Position numbers and translations under genes: made by a program. DNA of 64,000 bases from JAWQFO01 sp033436665 (GTDB lineage: Bacteria > Pseudomonadota > Alphaproteobacteria > Rhodobacterales > Rhodobacteraceae). The stretch is from contig NZ_JAWQFO010000007.1 of assembly GCF_033436665.1 (NCBI RefSeq), positions 124,001 through 188,000 on the forward strand, written 5' to 3'. The notes below the pieces were generated by a model, which was given only the letters and a program-made list of their open reading frames with translations, was not told the origin of the DNA and made no database searches. This document shows positions 25,568 through 34,437 of the stretch, in pieces (within the stretch, counting starts at the first letter, position 1; every line of letters begins with the position of its first letter).

Positions 25568-25855
25568 ATGCCGAACGATAACCATACACTGGAATTGAAC
25601 CAGAAGGACCTCGACCTTATCGAGGCTGCGCTACACACGCAGCAAAAGATTCTCTCCGTCCAAAGCGAGGCCGGCGGCATGGGCGCTCAGGAACGCCTGA
25701 GCGCGCTGAAGCATCTGATGAAGCGTCTGAGCCGTCAGAAATCCGCCGCGCGAAGCGATACGGCGATCGTGAACGCAATGCCCGCCGGACAGGCTGCCGC
25801 CGACAACCCGCCCTGCCAGGGCTTCGGGGTGATTGCACGCAATATTTTCTGCTGA
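25568..25855 (+). CDS. Small conserved hypothetical protein, 95 residues
   Basis: I do not recognise a named family. It is soluble with no signal peptide. Residues 8-55 form a predicted helical pair (TLELNQKDLDLIEAALHTQQ, LSALKHLMKRLSRQK), and the C-terminal 40 residues are low in structure and end in FGVIARNIFC. The coding call is supported by an upstream AAGGAAG, a consistent frame and a strong terminator immediately downstream. It is a single-gene transcription unit with about 200 bases of upstream space. Confidence 0.7.
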   Translation: MPNDNHTLELNQKDLDLIEAALHTQQKILSVQSEAGGMGAQERLSALKHLMKRLSRQKSAARSDTAIVNAMPAGQAAADNPPCQGFGVIARNIFC

Positions 25856-25884
25856 CACGCGCAGCGGACCGTGGCGCAAAGTCG

Positions 25885-25912
25885 GCCGCCCCCTCGGGGG
25901 GCGGCTTTTTTT
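25885..25912 (+). terminator. Intrinsic terminator after the 95-residue gene
   Basis: A nine-base perfect stem (25885-25893 with 25897-25905), a three-base TCG loop and seven T residues (25906-25912). It lies between this gene and the convergent yebC, whose stop is 19 bases beyond, so it may serve both strands. Confidence 0.92.
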
Positions 25913-25930
25913 GTTGCGTGACCCTTGCCG

Positions 25931-26671
25931 TCAGAGCTGCGCCATGACCTCGTCGGTGGCTTCGAAGTTCGTGGTCACCCGCTGCACGTCGTCGTCGTCC
26001 TCGAGCGCCTCGACCAGCTTCATCAGCCGCTCCATGCCTTCGAGGTCCATTTCGGTCGTGGTGGTCGGCTTCCAGACCAGCTTGGTCGAGTCCGATTCCC
26101 CCAGATCCGCCTCGAGCGCCGTCGCCACGTCGTTGAGATCGGTGTCGGCGCACCAGATCACGTGCCCGTCCTCGCCGCTTTCGACATCCTCGGCCCCGGC
26201 CTCGATGGCGGCAAGCATGACCGTGTCGGCGTCGCCGGCGTCCGCGGGATAGGTGATTTCGCCCTTGCGCTCGAACATGAAGCCAACCGAACCAGTCTCG
26301 CCGAGGTTGCCGCCGTTCTTGGTGAAGGTCGACCGCACGTTCGATGCCGTGCGATTGCGGTTGTCGGTCATCGCCTCGACGATGACCGCGACGCCGTTGG
26401 GCCCGTAGCCTTCGTAGCGGATTTCCTCGTAATCGTCGCCCTCGCCGGCCTGCGACTTCTTGATCGCGCGTTCGATCACGTCCTTCGGGACCGAGCTCGA
26501 CTTGGCTTCCTTGACCGCGAGACGCAGCCGCGGGTTCTTTTCGGGATCCGGGTCGCCCATCTTGGCGGCGACGGTGATTTCTTTGGAAAGCTTCGAGAAG
26601 AGCTTGGCCCGCACGGCATCCTGCCGGCCCTTGCGATGCTGGATGTTTGCCCATTTGGAGTGGCCTGCCAT
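25931..26671 (-). CDS. yebC: YebC/PmpR family protein
   Basis: A 246-residue cytoplasmic protein beginning with the invariant MAGHSKWANIQHRKGRQDA. Other family landmarks are GDPDPEKNPRLRLAVKEAKS, YEGYGPNGVAVIVEAMTDNR and GSVGFMFERKGEI. Members act as DNA-binding regulators, and recent work links one branch to translation of difficult proline stretches; which applies here is unknown. ATG at 26671 follows GGAGAGAG. The downstream hairpin at 25885-25905 probably terminates this gene too. Confidence 0.95.
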   Translation of the reverse strand: MAGHSKWANIQHRKGRQDAVRAKLFSKLSKEITVAAKMGDPDPEKNPRLRLAVKEAKSSSVPKDVIERAIKKSQAGEGDDYEEIRYEGYGPNGVAVIVEAMTDNRNRTASNVRSTFTKNGGNLGETGSVGFMFERKGEITYPADAGDADTVMLAAIEAGAEDVESGEDGHVIWCADTDLNDVATALEADLGESDSTKLVWKPTTTTEMDLEGMERLMKLVEALEDDDDVQRVTTNFEATDEVMAQL

Positions 26672-26822
26672 GGATCTCTCTCCGGCTGAATTGAATGACA
26701 GGGTCCTATACGTCAGGCGCGCTTGCAGCCGCAAGCCTCTTGCCGCGGCACGCGCCGGGCCGACGTTGCCTTTGCCGCGAAATCGTGGTCAGGACGGGCA
26801 TCGCCTCTGACCGGACCCCGCC

Positions 26823-27437
26823 ATGACAAGCGACTTTTTCGAGCAATTCGTGATCCTCTGGGTGGTGATCGACCCGATCGGCACGATCCCGGTATTCGTC
26901 GCCGTCACCGCGGGCTATTCCGCCGCCGCACACCGGCGCATCGCGCTGCAGGCGGCCGGCGTCGCGGCGCTGGTTCTCGGCTTCTTCCTGGTGCTGGGCC
27001 AGTTCCTGATCGACGCGCTCGGCATTTCGCTGCCCGCCTTCCAGATCGCCGGTGGTCTGGTGCTGTTTCTTTTCGCGTTGACGATGATCTTCGGCACAAA
27101 CGACACCGGCATGGGATCGCGCGACGGCGACAATCCGGCGATCTTCCCGCTTGCGGTGCCGTCGCTCGCCTCGCCCGGCGCGATGCTCGCCATCGTCCTG
27201 CTGACCGACAACAACCGCTTTTCGGTCCCCGAGCAGGCGGTGACGGCCGGCGTGATGCTGCTGGTGATCCTCTGCGCCCTGATCGCGATGCTCATGGCCG
27301 GGCCGATCCTGCGCCTGATCCGGCGCAGCGGGGCGGCCATCGTCAGCCGGGTGATGGGAATGGTGCTGGCCGCGGTGGCGGTCGACAACGTGATCGAGGC
27401 GATCTGGCAGCTGATCCGATCCTACCAGGGAACCTGA
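26823..27437 (+). CDS. MarC family membrane protein
   Basis: A 204-residue protein with six predicted membrane helices. VIDPIGTIPVFVAVTAGYS near the N-terminus and PLAVPSLASPGAMLAIVLL in the middle are the paired MarC motifs. MarC proteins were once linked to antibiotic resistance, but their transport role is not established. It faces yebC divergently with about 150 bases between starts and is followed on the same strand by an SLC13 permease after 51 bases. Confidence 0.88.
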   Translation: MTSDFFEQFVILWVVIDPIGTIPVFVAVTAGYSAAAHRRIALQAAGVAALVLGFFLVLGQFLIDALGISLPAFQIAGGLVLFLFALTMIFGTNDTGMGSRDGDNPAIFPLAVPSLASPGAMLAIVLLTDNNRFSVPEQAVTAGVMLLVILCALIAMLMAGPILRLIRRSGAAIVSRVMGMVLAAVAVDNVIEAIWQLIRSYQGT

Positions 27438-27488
27438 GACCGCGACAACGCATTGGTGCGCGGCACGAAACCGCGATAGCTTCGCCGC

Positions 27489-29261
27489 ATGACCACCGAC
27501 CAGATCATCCTTTTCTGCCTCTTCGCCGCCGTCTTCGGCCTGCTGCTCTGGGGCCGTTTCCGCTATGACATCGTCGCCTTTTCGGCGCTGATGGTCGCCG
27601 TCGTCGTCGGCGTGGTGCCGACCGAGGACGCCTTCGTGGGCTTCGGGCATCCCGCCACCATCGTCGTGGCGCTGGTGCTTGTCGTTTCGGCCGGGCTTGT
27701 CCACTCCGGCGCGGTCTTCCTGATCACCCGGACGCTGGTCGACTCGGCGCGCGGCCTCGGGGCGCATATCGCGCTGATGGGCACCGTCGGCGGCGTGCTC
27801 TCGGCCTTCATGAACAACGTCGCGGCGCTGGCCCTGCTGATGCCGGTGGACATGCAGACCGCGCGCAAGGCCGGGCGCAGCCCGGGGCTGTCGCTGATGC
27901 CGCTCAGCTTCGCCACCATCCTCGGCGGCATGGCGACGCTGATCGGAACGCCACCAAACATCATCATCGCGACCTACCGCGGGGAGGCTCTGGGCGAGCC
28001 CTACCGCATGTTCGACTTCGCCCCGGTCGGCGGTGCCGCGGCGATCGCCGGTCTGGCCTTCGTGGCCCTGATCGGCTGGCGCCTGATCCCGGCGCGCGAG
28101 GACGCCACGATCCGTGCCGAGGATATCTCGCAATACATCGCCGAGCTCAGCATACCCGAGGACAGCGACCACATCGGCAAGCGCCTTGGCGAACTCAACG
28201 AGGCCGCCGAAAAGAACGACGTGGCGATCCTCGGGTTAATACGGGACGGGAAGCGGCTCTACGGCCAGTCCCGCAACGTGGCGCTGAAAGCCGGCGACGC
28301 CATCGTGCTCGAGGCAACGCCCGAGGCGCTCGACGAGTTGCGCTCGGCGCTCGACCTGCAACTGGCCGACAGCAAGCGCGAGGAGAAGCTGCGCGCCGAG
28401 GGCGAAGGCGTCGAGATTATCGAGGTCGTGGTGCCCGAAGGTGCGCGCATCGCCGGGCGCACGGCGATGTCGGTGGGCCTCAACTGGCGCCTGCGGGCGG
28501 TGCTGCTCGGCATCTCGCGGCGCGGGCGCAAGATCACCGAGCAGGTCCAGAAGACGCGGATCCAGAGCGGCGATATCCTGCTGCTTCTGGTGCCGCGCGA
28601 CACCGGGCCGGACGTCACCGACTGGCTCGGCGCGCTTCCCCTGGCCAGCCGCGGACTGACGGTGACCGCGAACGACAAGGTCTGGCTTGCCATCGGGCTT
28701 TTCGCGGGGGCTGTCGCTACGGCGTCCTTCGGGCTGGTTTACCTGCCCATCGCGCTTGGCCTGGTGGTGATGGCCTACGTGCTCAGCGGCATCCTGCCGC
28801 TTGCCGAACTCTACGACCACATCAACTGGCCGGTGGTCGTGCTGCTGGGCTCGATGATCCCTCTCGGCAACGCGCTCGAAAGCTCGGGCGGCACGGAACT
28901 GATCGCCGGCTGGCTGATCTCGGCCACTGAAGGGTTGCCAGCCTGGGCGGTGCTGACCGCCCTCATGGTCGTCACGATGACCCTTTCGGACGTACTCAAC
29001 AACACCGCCACGACCATTGTCGCGGCCCCGGTGGCGATCCAGATGGCGCGCGTGCTCGAGGTTTCGCCGGACCCGTTCCTCATGGCGGTGGCTGTCGCGG
29101 CCTCGTCCGCCTTCCTGACCCCGATCGGGCACAAGAACAACACTCTCATTCTTGGTCCCGGCGGCTATGCATTCGGGGATTACTGGCGCATGGGCCTGCC
29201 GCTCGAGATCATCGTCATCGCGGTCTCGATCCCGGTGATCCTCGTCGTCTGGCCGTTGTGA
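27489..29261 (+). CDS. SLC13-family permease with two RCK_C (TrkA-C) domains
   Basis: A 590-residue inner-membrane carrier. The first membrane block covers residues about 1-200, with NNVAALALLMPVDMQTARK and GTPPNIIIATYRG as the first helical-hairpin/anion motif. Two soluble RCK_C domains follow at about 215-295 and 305-375. A second membrane block holds the repeated motif NNTATTIVAAPVAIQMA and the ending ASSAFLTPIGHKNNTLILGP. SLC13 proteins import dicarboxylates, sulfate or similar anions; the RCK_C form is the sulfate/unknown-anion branch. A paralogue of nearly equal size lies at 31156. Confidence 0.88.
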   Translation: MTTDQIILFCLFAAVFGLLLWGRFRYDIVAFSALMVAVVVGVVPTEDAFVGFGHPATIVVALVLVVSAGLVHSGAVFLITRTLVDSARGLGAHIALMGTVGGVLSAFMNNVAALALLMPVDMQTARKAGRSPGLSLMPLSFATILGGMATLIGTPPNIIIATYRGEALGEPYRMFDFAPVGGAAAIAGLAFVALIGWRLIPAREDATIRAEDISQYIAELSIPEDSDHIGKRLGELNEAAEKNDVAILGLIRDGKRLYGQSRNVALKAGDAIVLEATPEALDELRSALDLQLADSKREEKLRAEGEGVEIIEVVVPEGARIAGRTAMSVGLNWRLRAVLLGISRRGRKITEQVQKTRIQSGDILLLLVPRDTGPDVTDWLGALPLASRGLTVTANDKVWLAIGLFAGAVATASFGLVYLPIALGLVVMAYVLSGILPLAELYDHINWPVVVLLGSMIPLGNALESSGGTELIAGWLISATEGLPAWAVLTALMVVTMTLSDVLNNTATTIVAAPVAIQMARVLEVSPDPFLMAVAVAASSAFLTPIGHKNNTLILGPGGYAFGDYWRMGLPLEIIVIAVSIPVILVVWPL

Positions 29262-29292
29262 CATGACCATCGGCCCGGCCCTGGAACATTGC

Positions 29293-29324
29293 AATTTTCC
29301 GGCACGGAATTTTTCAAAATTCCG
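29293..29324. repeat. Dispersed palindrome, family 2, copy 1
   Basis: AATTTTCCGG is followed by a 9-base stem CGGAATTTT/AAAATTCCG (29305-29313 with 29316-29324) with a two-base loop. The same arrangement of an AATTTTCCGG end and a poly-T/poly-A stem occurs at 44433-44478. It lies between the SLC13 gene and the phosphodiesterase gene. Confidence 0.6.
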
Positions 29325-29390
29325 CGCCCGCCCCGGCCCGTCCGCAGTTAGCGCTTGCGAGCGCCGGCGACCGGCCCTAGGCATCGCGCC

Positions 29391-30203
29391 ATGAAGCTGC
29401 TTTTTCTTGGCGATGTCATGGGCCGCGCCGGCCGCCGCGCGGTCACGGAACGTCTGCCGCGACTGCGCGACAGCTGGAAACTCGATTTCGTCGTGATCAA
29501 CGCCGAGAACGCCACCTCTGGCGTCGGCCTCAGCGGCGCACATGCAAAAACGCTTCTCGAGGCCGGGGCCGACTGCCTCACGCTCGGCGACCACGCCTTC
29601 GACCAGAAGGACATGCTGCAATTCATCGAAAGCGAGCCCCGCGTGATCCGGCCGCTCAACTTCTCCAAGGCAGCACCCGGCAAAGGATTTCGCCTGTTCA
29701 CCGCACGGTCGGGCCGGAAGGTGCTGGTGACGCAGGCCCTGGGACAGGTGTTCATGAAGCGCCCCTTCGACGATCCGTTCTCGGCGCTCGAACCCGTGCT
29801 CAAGGCGCATCCCCTCGGCGGTCTGGCCCAGGCAATCATCGTCGACGTGCATTGCGAGGCCACCTCCGAGAAGATGGCGATCGGCCATTGGTGCGATGGC
29901 CGCGCGAGCCTTGTCGTCGGCACCCACACCCATGTCCCGACCGCGGATGCGACGATCCTGAAGGGCGGCACGGCCTACCAGACCGACGCCGGCATGTGCG
30001 GCGACTACAACTCCGTCATTGGCATGGAAAAGGACGAGCCGATGCGCCGCTTTGTCACCGGCATGCCGCGCGACCGCTTCACCCCCGCCAACGGCGAGGC
30101 GACCCTTTCCGGCACCTATGTCGAGACCGATGATCGGACCGGCCGCGCGACCCGGGTAGCGATGGTCCGCGACGGCGGCCTGCTGGAGGCGGCCGCACCG
30201 TGA
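29391..30203 (+). CDS. YmdB-type metallophosphoesterase
   Basis: A 270-residue calcineurin-like enzyme of the TIGR00282 family (2',3'-cyclic-nucleotide phosphodiesterase). Metal and active-site motifs are FLGDVMGRAGRRAV at the start, INAENATSGVGLS near 35, GDHAFDQKD near 65, DVHCEATSEKMAIGHWCDGR near 153 and GTHTHVPTADA near 178. It is cytoplasmic. In Bacillus the relative controls biofilm and nucleoid traits; the role in alphaproteobacteria is less clear. The stop overlaps the following DMT gene as GTGA. Confidence 0.92.
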   Translation: MKLLFLGDVMGRAGRRAVTERLPRLRDSWKLDFVVINAENATSGVGLSGAHAKTLLEAGADCLTLGDHAFDQKDMLQFIESEPRVIRPLNFSKAAPGKGFRLFTARSGRKVLVTQALGQVFMKRPFDDPFSALEPVLKAHPLGGLAQAIIVDVHCEATSEKMAIGHWCDGRASLVVGTHTHVPTADATILKGGTAYQTDAGMCGDYNSVIGMEKDEPMRRFVTGMPRDRFTPANGEATLSGTYVETDDRTGRATRVAMVRDGGLLEAAAP

Positions 30204-31132
30204 CACGCCGTGAGGTGCTGTTCTACACTGCAATCCTCGCCGTACTCGGCGCAGGCTGGGGCATCACCCAGCCGCTCAGCAAGATCGCGGTCTCTACCGG
30301 CTACAAGCACTTCGGGCTGGTCTTCTGGCAACTGGCGATCGGCGCCGCCGTGCTGTCACTGATCGCCGTCGTACGCGGCACCGGCTTTCCGCGCGAGGCG
30401 CGGCACATCCGCCTCTACGTGATCATCGCCCTGATCGGGACGATCCTGCCCAACTCCGCCGGCTACCAGGCCGCCGTCCACCTGCCCTCGGGCATCCTGT
30501 CGCTGCTTTTGTCGATGGTTCCGATGTGGGCCTTTCCCATCGCTCTCCTGCTTGGCAACGACAGCTTCTCGCCACGGCGGCTCTACGGACTGCTGGCCGG
30601 TCTTGCCGGGGTCCTGCTGATCATGACACCGGGTCTATCGCTGCCCGATGGCGTGGCGCTGCACTGGGTGCTCGTCGGCCTCGTGTCCAGTGTGTTCTAC
30701 GCCTTCGAGGGCAACTACGTCGCCAAATGGGGCACCGAAGGGCTCGACACCGCGCAGGTGCTGACCGGCGCCTCGCTGGTCGGCACGGTTCTGGCCTTTC
30801 CAATTGCCGTCTTCAGCGACCAGTTCATTGCACCGGTAAACCTCGCCGTGACGACCGCCGGCCAGGCGCTGGTGGTCACGGCGCTGGTTCATGTGGCCGT
30901 TTACACCGCCTATGTCTGGCTCGTCGGGCGCACTGGGGCGGTCTTTACGGCCCAGGTCAGCTACCTCGTGACCGGCTTCGGCATTCTCTGGGCCAAGTTG
31001 ATCCTCGACGAGAGCTATTCACCGTTTGTCTGGGTCGCACTGGGCAGTATGTTCCTCGGAATGTACCTCGTTCAACCGAGACCGAAAGCTGCCCTCGCGG
31101 CCCTGTCGCCCACCGGTGACACGCGCCGCTAG
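30200..31132 (+). CDS. DMT superfamily (EamA) transporter
   Basis: A 310-residue membrane protein with about ten helices in two EamA halves (GAGWGITQPLSKIAVSTGYK early, YTAYVWLVGRTGAVFTAQVS late). It starts at GTG 30200, overlapping the TGA of the phosphodiesterase gene, so the two are translationally coupled. The substrate is unknown. The coupling to a cyclic-nucleotide phosphodiesterase is reproducible evidence only of co-expression, not of a shared substrate. Confidence 0.87.
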   Translation: MTRREVLFYTAILAVLGAGWGITQPLSKIAVSTGYKHFGLVFWQLAIGAAVLSLIAVVRGTGFPREARHIRLYVIIALIGTILPNSAGYQAAVHLPSGILSLLLSMVPMWAFPIALLLGNDSFSPRRLYGLLAGLAGVLLIMTPGLSLPDGVALHWVLVGLVSSVFYAFEGNYVAKWGTEGLDTAQVLTGASLVGTVLAFPIAVFSDQFIAPVNLAVTTAGQALVVTALVHVAVYTAYVWLVGRTGAVFTAQVSYLVTGFGILWAKLILDESYSPFVWVALGSMFLGMYLVQPRPKAALAALSPTGDTRR

Positions 31133-31155
31133 CCCGATTTGCCAGGATTCCGCCA

Positions 31156-32934
31156 ATGCCGTTCCTCGAGCTTTCGCCCATGGTCAGCCCGGTCCTGACG
31201 ATTCTCGTCGTCGCCGGCATGTTCGTCCTCTTCATGCGCGAGACCTACCCCACCGAGGTCGTCGCCATCGGCGGCGCCGCCCTGCTGCTCGCCCTCGGCC
31301 TGCTGCCGTACGAAAAGGCACTGCCGGTGCTGTCGAACTCCGCGCCCTGGACTATCGCCGCGATGTTCATCGTCATGGGCGCGCTGGTGCGCACCGGCGC
31401 GCTCGACGTGCTGACCCAGATCGCCGAGCGCTATGCCCGGACACATCCGAAAACCGCCGTTGCCGGTGTCATCATCGCGGTGATGGTCGCTTCGGCGATC
31501 ATGAACAACACGCCCGTCGTCGTAGTGATGATCCCGGTGCTCGTCCGGCTTTCCGAGACCCTGGGCACCAAGGCCTCAAAGCTCCTGATCCCGCTCAGCT
31601 ACGCCGCGATCATGGGCGGGTTGCTCACGCTCATCGGCACCTCGACCAACCTGCTGGTCGACGGCGTCGCGCGCTCGCAAGGGCTCGCGCCCTTCGGCAT
31701 TCTCGAGATCATGCCGATCGGTCTCGTGGTCTGCGCCTGGGGCCTCGTCTACATGACCGTCTTCGCCCCGCGCCTGCTGCCCGAGCGCGACAGCATGGCC
31801 AACATGCTCTCGGACCGCTCGCGCATGAAGTTCTTCACCGAGGCCGTCATCCCGCCCGACAGCAACCTGATCGGCCGCGAGGTCCTCGGCGTGCAGCTCT
31901 TCAGGCGCGACGGTGTGCGGCTGATCGACGTGATCCGCGGCGACCGCTCGCTGCGCCGCGATCTTTCGGGCGTCAGCCTGCAGGTCGGCGACCGGGTGGT
32001 GCTGCGCACGAAGATGACCGAGCTTCTGAGCCTGCAATCGAACAAGGAGTTGCGCCGCGTCGACCAGGTCTCGGCGGTCGAGACCACCACCGTCGAAGTG
32101 CTGATCACGCCAGGCTGCCGCATGGTCGGACGCTCGCTGGGCGCGATGCGCCTGCGCCGGCGCTACGGCGTCTACCCGCTCGCCGTGCACCGCCGGAACC
32201 AGAACATCGGCCGCCAGCTCGACGATCTCGTCGTCAAGGTCGGCGACACGCTGCTGCTCGAGGGCGCACCCGAGGACATCCAGCGCCTTGCCGCCGAGAT
32301 GGACATGGTCGACGTCTCCCAGCCTTCGGCGCGCGGCTTCCGGCGCTCGCATGCCCCGATCGCAATCGCGGTGATGCTTGGGATCATCGTGCTCGCGGCG
32401 CTCGAGGTCGCCCCGATCCTGCAGCTTGCCATCCTCGGCGTCGCCATCGTGCTGCTCACCGGCTGCATCGACGCCGACGAGGCGTTCTCTTACGTCGAGG
32501 GCAGCCTGCTGGCGCTGATCTTCGCGATGCTCGCCGTCGGCGTGGCCTTGCAGGAATCCGGCGCGATCAGCCTTCTGGTCGAGGCCATCGCCCCGGGGCT
32601 CGCCGCGGTGCCACCCCAATTCGTGGTCTTCGCAGTCTTCCTGCTGACCACGATCGTGACCGAGCTGGTTTCGAACAACGCCGTTGCGGTGATCATGACC
32701 CCGATCGCCATCGGCCTCGCCCAGGCACTCGGCCTCGATCCGCGCCCGCTGGTCGTTGCCGTGATGGTCGCCGCCTCCTGTGCCTTCGCGACCCCCATAG
32801 GATACCAGACGAACACGCTGGTCTACGGTCCCGGCGGCTACAAGTTCACCGACTTCATGCGCATCGGTATCCCTCTCAACCTCTCCATGTCGGTGATCGT
32901 CTCGGCCGTGATCCCGCTGATCTGGCCGCTCTGA
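31156..32934 (+). CDS. SLC13-family permease with two RCK_C domains (paralogue of 27489-29261)
   Basis: A 592-residue carrier with the same layout as its paralogue. The N-terminal membrane block includes MNNTPVVVVMIPVLVRLSET and LIGTSTNLLVDG. Two RCK_C domains follow at about 230-300 and 310-385. The C-terminal block includes SNNAVAVIMTPIAIGLAQAL and CAFATPIGYQTNTLVYGPGG. The anion transported is unknown. The two permeases have clearly diverged in sequence, so this is not a recent duplication. It follows the DMT gene after 23 bases and ends just before a long repeat copy. Confidence 0.88.
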   Translation: MPFLELSPMVSPVLTILVVAGMFVLFMRETYPTEVVAIGGAALLLALGLLPYEKALPVLSNSAPWTIAAMFIVMGALVRTGALDVLTQIAERYARTHPKTAVAGVIIAVMVASAIMNNTPVVVVMIPVLVRLSETLGTKASKLLIPLSYAAIMGGLLTLIGTSTNLLVDGVARSQGLAPFGILEIMPIGLVVCAWGLVYMTVFAPRLLPERDSMANMLSDRSRMKFFTEAVIPPDSNLIGREVLGVQLFRRDGVRLIDVIRGDRSLRRDLSGVSLQVGDRVVLRTKMTELLSLQSNKELRRVDQVSAVETTTVEVLITPGCRMVGRSLGAMRLRRRYGVYPLAVHRRNQNIGRQLDDLVVKVGDTLLLEGAPEDIQRLAAEMDMVDVSQPSARGFRRSHAPIAIAVMLGIIVLAALEVAPILQLAILGVAIVLLTGCIDADEAFSYVEGSLLALIFAMLAVGVALQESGAISLLVEAIAPGLAAVPPQFVVFAVFLLTTIVTELVSNNAVAVIMTPIAIGLAQALGLDPRPLVVAVMVAASCAFATPIGYQTNTLVYGPGGYKFTDFMRIGIPLNLSMSVIVSAVIPLIWPL

Positions 32935-32953
32935 GCGCTCCCCCGCCCCGTCC

Positions 32954-33016
32954 TTCTCTGGTTCGGAAGTATCCCGGGGGAGTCGCGCGCAGCGCGGCGG
33001 GGGCAGAGCCCCCTCC
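32954..33016 (+). repeat. Dispersed repeat, family 1, copy C (long form)
   Basis: It begins TTCTCTGGTTCGGAAGTATC and continues through CCGGGGGAG to two GC hairpins, one around GCGCGCAGCGCGGC and one GGGGGC-AGA-GCCCCC. It shares the head with copies A and B and nearly the whole length with copy D (36904-36968, opposite strand). It separates the 3' ends of the SLC13 and guaD genes and could act as a bidirectional terminator. Confidence 0.8.
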
Positions 33017-33025
33017 GTCGGCTCG

Positions 33026-34318
33026 TCACAGGCGCCGGTCGCCCGCCACCCAGACCGACGCCACGGCGCGGTCGTCGCCCATCATGATCGTCGCAAAAAG
33101 TGCCTCCCAGACGGTCTCAGCCCGCGCCGCGCGCTGCCCGATGGCCGGGGTCGAGGCGAGGTCGAGCACGCACAGATCCGCCTCGAGCCCCGGCGCAAGC
33201 CGCCCGACCCGGTCCGACAGGTGCAAGCTGCGCGCCGAGCCCGCCGTGGCGAGCCACATCAGCTGCGCTGCATGCAGCGCCGCGCCGCGCAGCTGACCGA
33301 TCTCGTAGGCCGCCGCCATCGTGCGCAGCATCGAGAACGACGATCCGCCGCCGGTGTCGGTCGCAAGCCCCAGGGAGATGCCCCGGGCCGCAAGCCTTGC
33401 GACATCCATAAGCCCCGAGCCGATGAAGGTGTTGGACGTCGGGCAATGCACCAGCGCCGCACCTGTCTCGCGCAGCCGGTCGATCTCGCGCGGCTCGAGA
33501 TGGATGGCATGGCCATAGACCCCGCGCGCGCCCAGCAGGCCGTGGGTCTCGTAGGTGTCGAGATAATCGCGCGCCTGCGGGAACAGTTCCTTGACCCAGG
33601 CAATCTCGTCGGTCTGTTCGCTCAGGTGGGTCTGCATGAGGCAGTCCGGATGCTCGGCCCAGAGGCTGCCCAGCGCCTCGAGCTGCGCCGGTGTCGAGGT
33701 CGGCGAGAAACGCGGCGTGATCGCGTATTCCGCACGTCCGCGCCCATGCCAGCGCTCCAGCAGCGCCTTGCTGTCGTCATAGGCCGATTGCGGCGTGTCG
33801 CACAGGCCCGGCGGCGCATTGCGGTCCATGCAGGTCTTGCCCGCGATCACCCGCCGGTTCTCCACCGCCGCAGCCTCGAAATAGGCCGTGACGCTTTCGG
33901 GATGGATGGTGGCATAGGAACAGACCGTCGTCGTGCCATGCGCAAGTGTCAGCGCGAGATGCCGTTCGGCCACCTCGCGGGCATAGGCGGGGTCCGAAAA
34001 CCGCATTTCCTCGGGAAAGGTATAGGTGTTGAGCCAGTCGATCAGGCGCTTGCCCCAGCTCGCGATGATCGCGGTCTGCGGGTAATGCGCATGGGCGTCG
34101 ACAAAGCCCGGGCAGATCAGGTGATCGCCGTGGTCGATCACCTCGGCGCGCGGATGCGCCTGGCGCAACGCCGCGCCGTCGCCCACCGCGCGGATCACCC
34201 CGTCCGACACCAGCACGCCGCCCCCGGTGTCGATCCGCACCACGTCCTGCCAGGCATCCGCAAACGGATCGCCGTCGATTTCGAGGACCTGGCCGAGAAG
34301 AAGTTTTTCGTTGCTCAT
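33026..34318 (-). CDS. guaD: Guanine deaminase
   Basis: A 430-residue zinc amidohydrolase that converts guanine to xanthine. Metal ligands appear in order as PGFVDAHAHYPQT near 76, MQTHLSEQ near 230, YGHAIHLEPRE near 268 and LATDTGGGSSFSML near 315. RMDRN-like CMDRNAPPGLCDTP after residue 160 is the usual guanine-deaminase loop. It is cytoplasmic and stands as a single leftward gene, divergent from mgtE by 119 bases. The related 8-oxoguanine deaminase is encoded 3 kb away. Confidence 0.93.
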   Translation of the reverse strand: MSNEKLLLGQVLEIDGDPFADAWQDVVRIDTGGGVLVSDGVIRAVGDGAALRQAHPRAEVIDHGDHLICPGFVDAHAHYPQTAIIASWGKRLIDWLNTYTFPEEMRFSDPAYAREVAERHLALTLAHGTTTVCSYATIHPESVTAYFEAAAVENRRVIAGKTCMDRNAPPGLCDTPQSAYDDSKALLERWHGRGRAEYAITPRFSPTSTPAQLEALGSLWAEHPDCLMQTHLSEQTDEIAWVKELFPQARDYLDTYETHGLLGARGVYGHAIHLEPREIDRLRETGAALVHCPTSNTFIGSGLMDVARLAARGISLGLATDTGGGSSFSMLRTMAAAYEIGQLRGAALHAAQLMWLATAGSARSLHLSDRVGRLAPGLEADLCVLDLASTPAIGQRAARAETVWEALFATIMMGDDRAVASVWVAGDRRL

Positions 34319-34437
34319 GACCTATCTCTAGGCCCAGCGCGGTCGGAGGTAAATTGCCAGTCCCGCGCCGGCTTGCGACCATTGTAACGGCGCGGCGGGC
34401 TGCGTAGTGTCCGCCACGCGCGAAAGGAGATCCCGGC

